A program made the position numbers and the translations under genes. Source: Halostella salina (GTDB lineage: Archaea; Halobacteriota; Halobacteria; Halobacteriales; Natronoarchaeaceae). From it: a stretch of 64,000 nt of DNA. Below are positions 60,291 through 64,000 of the stretch, in pieces (position 1 is the stretch's first letter; every line of letters begins with the position of its first letter). The notes under the pieces are model-generated. The model saw nothing but the letters and a program-made list of their open reading frames with translations, had not been told where the DNA came from and did not search any database. Location: contig NZ_RCIH01000001.1 in the NCBI RefSeq assembly GCF_003675855.1, positions 591,690 to 655,689 of the forward strand, written 5' to 3'.

Positions 60291-60757
60291 GCCCGCGGAT
60301 CGCGGTCAGGTCCCTGATACACCCCCTCCTGCGTCGCGGCGTACAGGCTCTCGGCGTCGAACACGGCGGCGAAGGCGTCGGGCGTCCGCACCGACAGCCC
60401 CTGATACGGCTGGAGCGACAGCCCCGTCTCGGCGGCGCGGAGGCCGTCGTCGAACGTGAGCAGGTGGGCGGCCCCCGCCCGATAGGCGCTCGCCAGCGCC
60501 GGGTGGTCGTCGGGCGGATGGTTCACGGTCTCGCGCTCGGCCTCGACCCGTTCGCGCCAGTCCGCCGCGAGCGCGTCGTCCGCGAGGCGGGCTATCGTCG
60601 CCTCGGCGTCGTCGAGCAGTTCGTCGCTGGCCGCGAGCGTCAGCCAGGAGTGCCGGCGCACGTGGTCCAGCGCCGCGCGTGCGTCGCCGCCGACGAGCAG
60701 GTCCGCCGCGAGCACGTCGGCGTCGGCGACGACGGTCGTCGGGTCGGGGTCAGTCAT
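60287..60757 (-). CDS. PIN-domain-like protein (putative ribonuclease)
   Basis: 156 aa. It has PIN-like acidic positions ([40 protein letters not shown]). The ATG overlaps the stop of the 31-aa frame just upstream (ATGACTGA), so the two are translationally coupled. This layout recalls a toxin-antitoxin or a regulated PIN pair, but the partner lacks a recognised DNA-binding motif. Convergent with hpt, overlapping by 4 nt. Confidence 0.7.
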   Translation of the reverse strand: MTDPDPTTVVADADVLAADLLVGGDARAALDHVRRHSWLTLAASDELLDDAEATIARLADDALAADWRERVEAERETVNHPPDDHPALASAYRAGAAHLLTFDDGLRAAETGLSLQPYQGLSVRTPDAFAAVFDAESLYAATQEGVYQGPDRDPRA

Positions 60758-60845
60758 CGCGTACCTCCGCGAGCGCCTCGCGGACCGCCGGGACGTCCAC
60801 GTCGCCCTCGGCGGCGCGCGCGAACAGGTCCTCCCAGGTTTCCAT
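60750..60845 (-). CDS. 31-aa small protein overlapping the PIN gene
   Basis: METWEDLFARAAEGDVDV..., 31 residues, acidic and helical, with its stop overlapping the PIN start. It is well placed to be a partner of the PIN protein. Its size and composition resemble short coupled proteins seen in haloarchaea; the function is unknown. Shorter than most gene callers accept. Confidence 0.55.
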   Translation of the reverse strand: METWEDLFARAAEGDVDVPAVREALAEVRDD

Positions 60846-60884
60846 ACCCGGAGCAAGACGCCACCGGGGCAAAAACGGGTCGGA

Positions 60885-61967
60885 CTACCGCAGGTACCGG
60901 TGCGCCAGCGCGCCGGCGACGAAGGCGACGCCGACGTTGACGAGCAGGCCGGCGACGCCCACCGCGGCGGTCAGGCGGTAGTCCTCGGTCGCCGCCGCGG
61001 CCCGTCCGAGTTGGGCTGCCACGACGACCAGCAGCACCCCCAGCAGTGCGGTGGGGAACGCCATCACCAGCCCGCCGCCCGCGACGAGCGCGACGGCGGC
61101 GTAGAGGACGCCGAGAACCACGTTCGCCCCGCCGGTGCGCGCGCCGAACGCGTACTTGCCGGCGAGCCCGCCGCTCCCGTGGCACATCGGGATCCCGCCG
61201 AGGGGCACCGCCGACAGCGTCATCGCGCCCATGCTCGTCGAGAGGTCGTCGGGCGACACGTCGCGGTCGAACAGGTCCACACAGAGGACGGCGGTGGCGA
61301 CGGCCGCGTTGCCGACGGTCATCGCCAGCTGTGCCGCGGTCCCTTCCAGCACCGCGGGCGAGAGCGTCGGCGTCCCGCTCGCGAAGCCGGTGACCGCCGG
61401 CACCGAGGGAGCCGGGACGCCCGACCCGGCGACTGCGAGGCCGGCACCGACCGCGAGGACGGCGAGCGCGCTTGCCCGACCACGCCTGAGGACGACCGCG
61501 GCGAGCGCGACGCCCGCGCCGAGACCGGCCAGCGCGAGGTTCGCCGCGCCGAGCGACAGCCCCGTCTCCAGCAACAGCAGCGCGACCGCGAGCTGGATCC
61601 CGCGCACGACCGGCCGCCCAACGGCGCGCTCGACGCGCTCAAGCGCGCCGACTGCCCCCAGCGCGAGCAGGGCGACGCCGGTGAGCAGGCCCGCGGCGGC
61701 GAGTTCGCCCGCGGTCAGCGCGCCGGCGATCGCCAGCCCCGCCAGCGCCTTCATCGGCTCGACGGACAGGGGCAGGCCGTAGACCAGCCCCCAGACGACC
61801 TGGAAGACGCCGAACAGCAGGAGGACGTGCGGGAGCGACACGGCCGTCGTCGCGCCGAGCGCCACGACTATCGGGAGGACGGTAACCGAATCCCCCAGCG
61901 CCCCGGTCACCGCCCCGACGGAGAGTTCGAGCCGGTCGCGGACGGCCTCGCCGGTCGAAAACGCCAC
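60885..61967 (-). CDS. MOT1-like molybdate/sulfate transporter
   Basis: 360 aa with about ten membrane helices. MOT1-type signatures: GALGDSVTVLPIVVAL near the N-terminus, LSVEPMKALAGLAI, and GGIPMCHGSGGLAGKYAFG. The family imports molybdate with high affinity or moves sulfate-like oxyanions. No mod or moa genes are adjacent, so the substrate is inferred from family only. Confidence 0.82.
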   Translation of the reverse strand: MAFSTGEAVRDRLELSVGAVTGALGDSVTVLPIVVALGATTAVSLPHVLLLFGVFQVVWGLVYGLPLSVEPMKALAGLAIAGALTAGELAAAGLLTGVALLALGAVGALERVERAVGRPVVRGIQLAVALLLLETGLSLGAANLALAGLGAGVALAAVVLRRGRASALAVLAVGAGLAVAGSGVPAPSVPAVTGFASGTPTLSPAVLEGTAAQLAMTVGNAAVATAVLCVDLFDRDVSPDDLSTSMGAMTLSAVPLGGIPMCHGSGGLAGKYAFGARTGGANVVLGVLYAAVALVAGGGLVMAFPTALLGVLLVVVAAQLGRAAAATEDYRLTAAVGVAGLLVNVGVAFVAGALAHRYLR

Positions 61968-62092
61968 ACGCGACGTTACGCGTCCAGCGTCATCATCGTT
62001 CCGCGAAACCGATCGCGGACACGCCTTCCGGGACCGCGAACCCGGAGGCGATCCCCGTCGTTCGCTCCCGCCCCTGCCCCCGCCCAGCGTCG

Positions 62093-62950
62093 CTACGTGC
62101 GGTCCGCCACGATCTCGGCCAGCGCCGCGCGTTCGTCGTCGTCGAGCGGCTGGAACGGTCGCCGCGGCTGGCCGGCGGGCTGTCCCCGCTCCCGGACCGC
62201 GGCCTTGAACCCCGGCGCGCCGTGGGCGACGAGCGCCCGGTCCAGGTCGACCAGGTCCCGGTTGATCCGGCGGGCTTCCGCTTCGTCGCCGGCGCGATGC
62301 CGGCTGTACACCTCGCTCACGCGCTCCGGGGCGACGTTCGCGACGGCGACGATCCCGCCCGCCGCGCCGGCGTCCAGACCGTGGGCGAACACGCTCCCGC
62401 TCCCGACCAGCACGTCGAAGTCGTCGGGGACGCGGGCGACCGTCCGCTGGAGCCGCGTCAGGTCGCCGCTGGAGTCCTTGATCCCGGCGACGTTGTCGTG
62501 GGTCGCGACCGCCGCGACGGTCTCCGGGTCGAGCGCGACGTCCGTGTACGGCGGCACGCTGTAGAGGTACACCGGGACGGGGCTGTCGTCCGCGAGGTCG
62601 CGGTAGAACTCGGCGAGTCGGTCCTGTCCGTAGTCGTAGTAGTGGGGCGTCACCGCGAGGACTGCGTCAGCGCCCGCGGCCGCGGCACGTTCCGCGGCGT
62701 CGACCGACGCCCGCAGGCTCTCGGTGCCCGTGCCTGCGACGACCGGGCAGTCGACCGCGGCCGCGACGGTTTCGACCACCCGTTCGCGCTCGTCGGCGGT
62801 CAGCAGCGGTGCCTCGCTCGTCGACCCGCAGGGGACGAGGAAATCAAGGCCGGCGTCTACCTGCCATCGTGCCAGCTCCGCCAGCGCGTCGTGGTCGACC
62901 GCCCCCTCCTCGTCGAACGGCGTCACAACCGGTGCACCAGTGCCGTGCAT
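62093..62950 (-). CDS. DapA/NAL-family aldolase
   Basis: 285 aa TIM barrel. Schiff-base Lys158 is in AGIKDSSGD, and Tyr130 in YLYSVP is the partner; the GTTGE-type loop reads GSTSE. The product may be dihydrodipicolinate or a 2-keto-3-deoxy sugar acid; the family cannot be split by these motifs alone. The ATG at 62950 sits about 27 nt after a CTTTCAG box, preferred over the GTG at 62971. It is monocistronic, with no lysine or sugar-acid partner next to it. Confidence 0.85.
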   Translation of the reverse strand: MHGTGAPVVTPFDEEGAVDHDALAELARWQVDAGLDFLVPCGSTSEAPLLTADERERVVETVAAAVDCPVVAGTGTESLRASVDAAERAAAAGADAVLAVTPHYYDYGQDRLAEFYRDLADDSPVPVYLYSVPPYTDVALDPETVAAVATHDNVAGIKDSSGDLTRLQRTVARVPDDFDVLVGSGSVFAHGLDAGAAGGIVAVANVAPERVSEVYSRHRAGDEAEARRINRDLVDLDRALVAHGAPGFKAAVRERGQPAGQPRRPFQPLDDDERAALAEIVADRT

Positions 62951-63168
62951 GCGGTCGGCAACGCGGTCCACGCTGAAAGAACTACGCGACGGCGAACCTC
63001 TTGCGACGCACCTCCCGAGTGCCCGAAAATCACCGACTGCGTCGGGTCGTGCGTCCGTCTGACGGGTGTTTAAGTCGGCGGGGTTCCGAGACTCGTCCGG
63101 GCGCGCGTCCGGACCTGTTCACTCCCATCCTCCCGCCGCGCGCCCCGGCACACCACTCTCCCCTCTCG

Positions 63169-63825
63169 TTACGCCGGCAGCACCGACTGGCGGACCGTCT
63201 CGACGGCGTCCGTCTCGACGATGACGGCGATCCGGTCGTCGGCCTCGATCCGGGTCCCCGGGAGGGGGATCGTCAGCGACTCGTCGGCGCGACCGTGGGC
63301 GTACACCCGGGCCGTCGTCGGCAGGTCGACGCCGCTGATCCGCTGGCCGACCAGCGGCGACCCCTCGCGGATGGTAAACACCGTCAGCTGGAGCTGCTCG
63401 GTGAGGTCGGAGACGACGTTGAAGTCGCCGCCGAGCAGCGCCGTCTTCGCCCCCGCCGCCCCCAGCCGCTCGGGGTAGATGATCTCGTCGACGTCGTCGG
63501 CGTACTTCTCGTAGATCTCCTCGCGGTAGTCCTCGTCGATGCGCAGGACCGTCCGGCAGCCGTGGTGTTTCCCGACCATGCAGGCCGCGAAGTTGACGTT
63601 GAGGTCGCCGGTCAGCCCGCCGACGGCGTCGACGGTGTCGAGATCCACCTCGCTCAACACCTCCTCCTCGCCGCCGTCGCCCTCGATCGTCTCGAACCCG
63701 TCCGACCGGGCTCGCTTTGCCTTCTCGGCGTCGTTTTCGACCAGAATGACCTCGTGGCCCTCCTCGCGGAGGATGCGTGCCGTCCGCGTTCCGACGCGGC
63801 CGTAGCCGACGATGACGAACTTCAT
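63169..63825 (-). CDS. TrkA family regulatory protein (second paralogue)
   Basis: 218 aa, close relative of the protein at 24106-24789: MKFVIVGYGRVGTRTARILREEGHEVILV, NVNFAACMVGKHHGC, RIDEDYREEIYEKYADDVDEIIYPERLGA. The C-terminal RCK_C domain (RISGVDLPTTARVYAHG) differs more. No transporter gene is adjacent. A TACTATTTTCACC box lies about 28 nt before the ATG, just inside the right-edge IS. Confidence 0.88.
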   Translation of the reverse strand: MKFVIVGYGRVGTRTARILREEGHEVILVENDAEKAKRARSDGFETIEGDGGEEEVLSEVDLDTVDAVGGLTGDLNVNFAACMVGKHHGCRTVLRIDEDYREEIYEKYADDVDEIIYPERLGAAGAKTALLGGDFNVVSDLTEQLQLTVFTIREGSPLVGQRISGVDLPTTARVYAHGRADESLTIPLPGTRIEADDRIAVIVETDAVETVRQSVLPA

Positions 63826-63900
63826 GACCGCCCCTACGCAACCGGGGGTGAAAATAGTACACCCCGCTGACGGGGCAGTGTTCAGATAAGGATGAAGAGT

Positions 63901-63947
63901 GAGGCGGTGTGTTTTCTGAGTGATCCATGCCCGAAAACACACGCCTC
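63901..63947 (+). promoter_or_regulatory. Inverted repeat around the transposase start codon
   Basis: GAGGCGGTGTGTTTT and AAAACACACGCCTC pair with a single bulge across the ATG at 63927. In mRNA this hairpin would hide the start codon and could restrain transposase translation. Confidence 0.5.
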
Positions 63948-64000
63948 AGCGGTACTCTCGACCAGATCGACTTAGACTTTGTTGAACGAGAAGCGACACC
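63927..64000 (+). CDS. IS6-family transposase N-terminus, partial
   Basis: 24 codons, MPENTRLSGTLDQIDLDFVE and onwards to the window edge. The start resembles haloarchaeal IS6-type transposases, which begin with a similar NTRL-DQIDLDFVERE pattern before an HTH and DDE domain. No catalytic residues are in view. Confidence 0.65.
   Translation, partial: MPENTRLSGTLDQIDLDFVEREAT

Larger units (their letters stand above)
63877..64000 (+). mobile_element. Left end of an IS6-type insertion sequence (truncated by the window)
   Basis: A likely terminal sequence (GCAGTGTTCAGATAAG) precedes a transposase start by about 45 nt. The transposase N-terminus matches the haloarchaeal IS6-type pattern. The right end is outside the window, so family and boundaries are provisional. 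The IS lies upstream of the trkA promoter. Confidence 0.6.

Noticed and set aside
1..64000. rRNA genes or a replication origin
   Set aside because: No rRNA-like sequence, no orc1/cdc6 gene and no repeated origin boxes seen in the window.

Overview
The window is chromosomal DNA of an extremely halophilic archaeon (class Halobacteria). The evidence is very high GC content, strongly acidic proteins, CTTT/TTTATA promoter boxes 25-30 nt ahead of start codons (leaderless-type spacing), Tat-lipobox secreted proteins, archaeal information genes (aIF2-gamma, Rpo7, Spt4, S24e, S27ae, fused Kae1-Bud32), a CetZ tubulin, archaeosine and F420 biosynthesis genes, and several small haloarchaeal DUF families. 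I cannot name the genus from the sequence alone.

Layout, left to right. 1-4.4 kb: a fructan locus with a GH32 beta-fructosidase fused to an amidotransferase-like N-terminal domain, facing a GH68 fructosyltransferase; then a VanZ-like membrane protein. 4.4-9.6 kb: a methyltransferase, the archaeosine radical-SAM enzyme RaSEA and a large multi-PAS/GAF histidine kinase. 9.6-13.3 kb: purine genes purQ, purS, purU and purC, with a 53-bp tandem duplication over the purQ start and an 82-nt palindrome after purU. 13.3-18.5 kb: F420 cofactor genes cofH, cofG and cofC, with a lone nuoH and a Bat-type HTH regulator among them. 18.5-20.5 kb: cetZ overlapping a gene for a secreted, C-terminally anchored coiled-coil protein. 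20.7-25 kb: an NDUFA9-like reductase, thymidylate kinase, an orphan E1-alpha dehydrogenase, and a TrkA protein flanked by two stand-alone RAM-domain proteins. 26.6-28.2 kb: a CPBP protease next to tRNA-Leu(TAA) and a tandem array of three partial tRNA 3' ends, which looks like an integration hotspot. 28.2-37.9 kb: ferredoxin, CbiM/CbiN without CbiQ/CbiO, two PQQ-like beta-propeller Tat lipoproteins, HtpX, a regulator, an esterase, a cyclophilin and an AstE/aspartoacylase-like hydrolase. 38-44.8 kb: TrpD-like protein, SDR, S9 peptidase, fused AhbA/AhbB haem-pathway protein, two small membrane proteins and a thiolase. 44.9-49.2 kb: Agl23-type membrane protein, then an overlapping AAA-ATPase, metallo-beta-lactamase and small membrane protein operon. 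49.3-52.4 kb: lipoprotein, DUF5787 nuclease-like protein and ArsR-type zinc-ribbon regulator. 52.6-58.8 kb: the translation/transcription operon from aIF2-gamma through Rpo7, Spt4, dephospho-CoA kinase, S24e and S27ae to Kae1-Bud32. 59-62.9 kb: ITPase, a purine phosphoribosyltransferase, a PIN protein with a 31-aa partner, a MOT1-like transporter and a DapA-family aldolase. 63.2-64 kb: a second TrkA protein and the left end of an IS6-type insertion sequence cut by the window edge.

How the parts fit: most of the region is housekeeping (purine synthesis and salvage, F420, tRNA modification, translation). Accessory character is concentrated at the fructan locus, the tRNA-Leu array, the small membrane gene pair near 43.3 kb, the lipoprotein inserted ahead of rps24e, and the right-edge IS. 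Functions are read from motifs and family resemblance; no database search was run.
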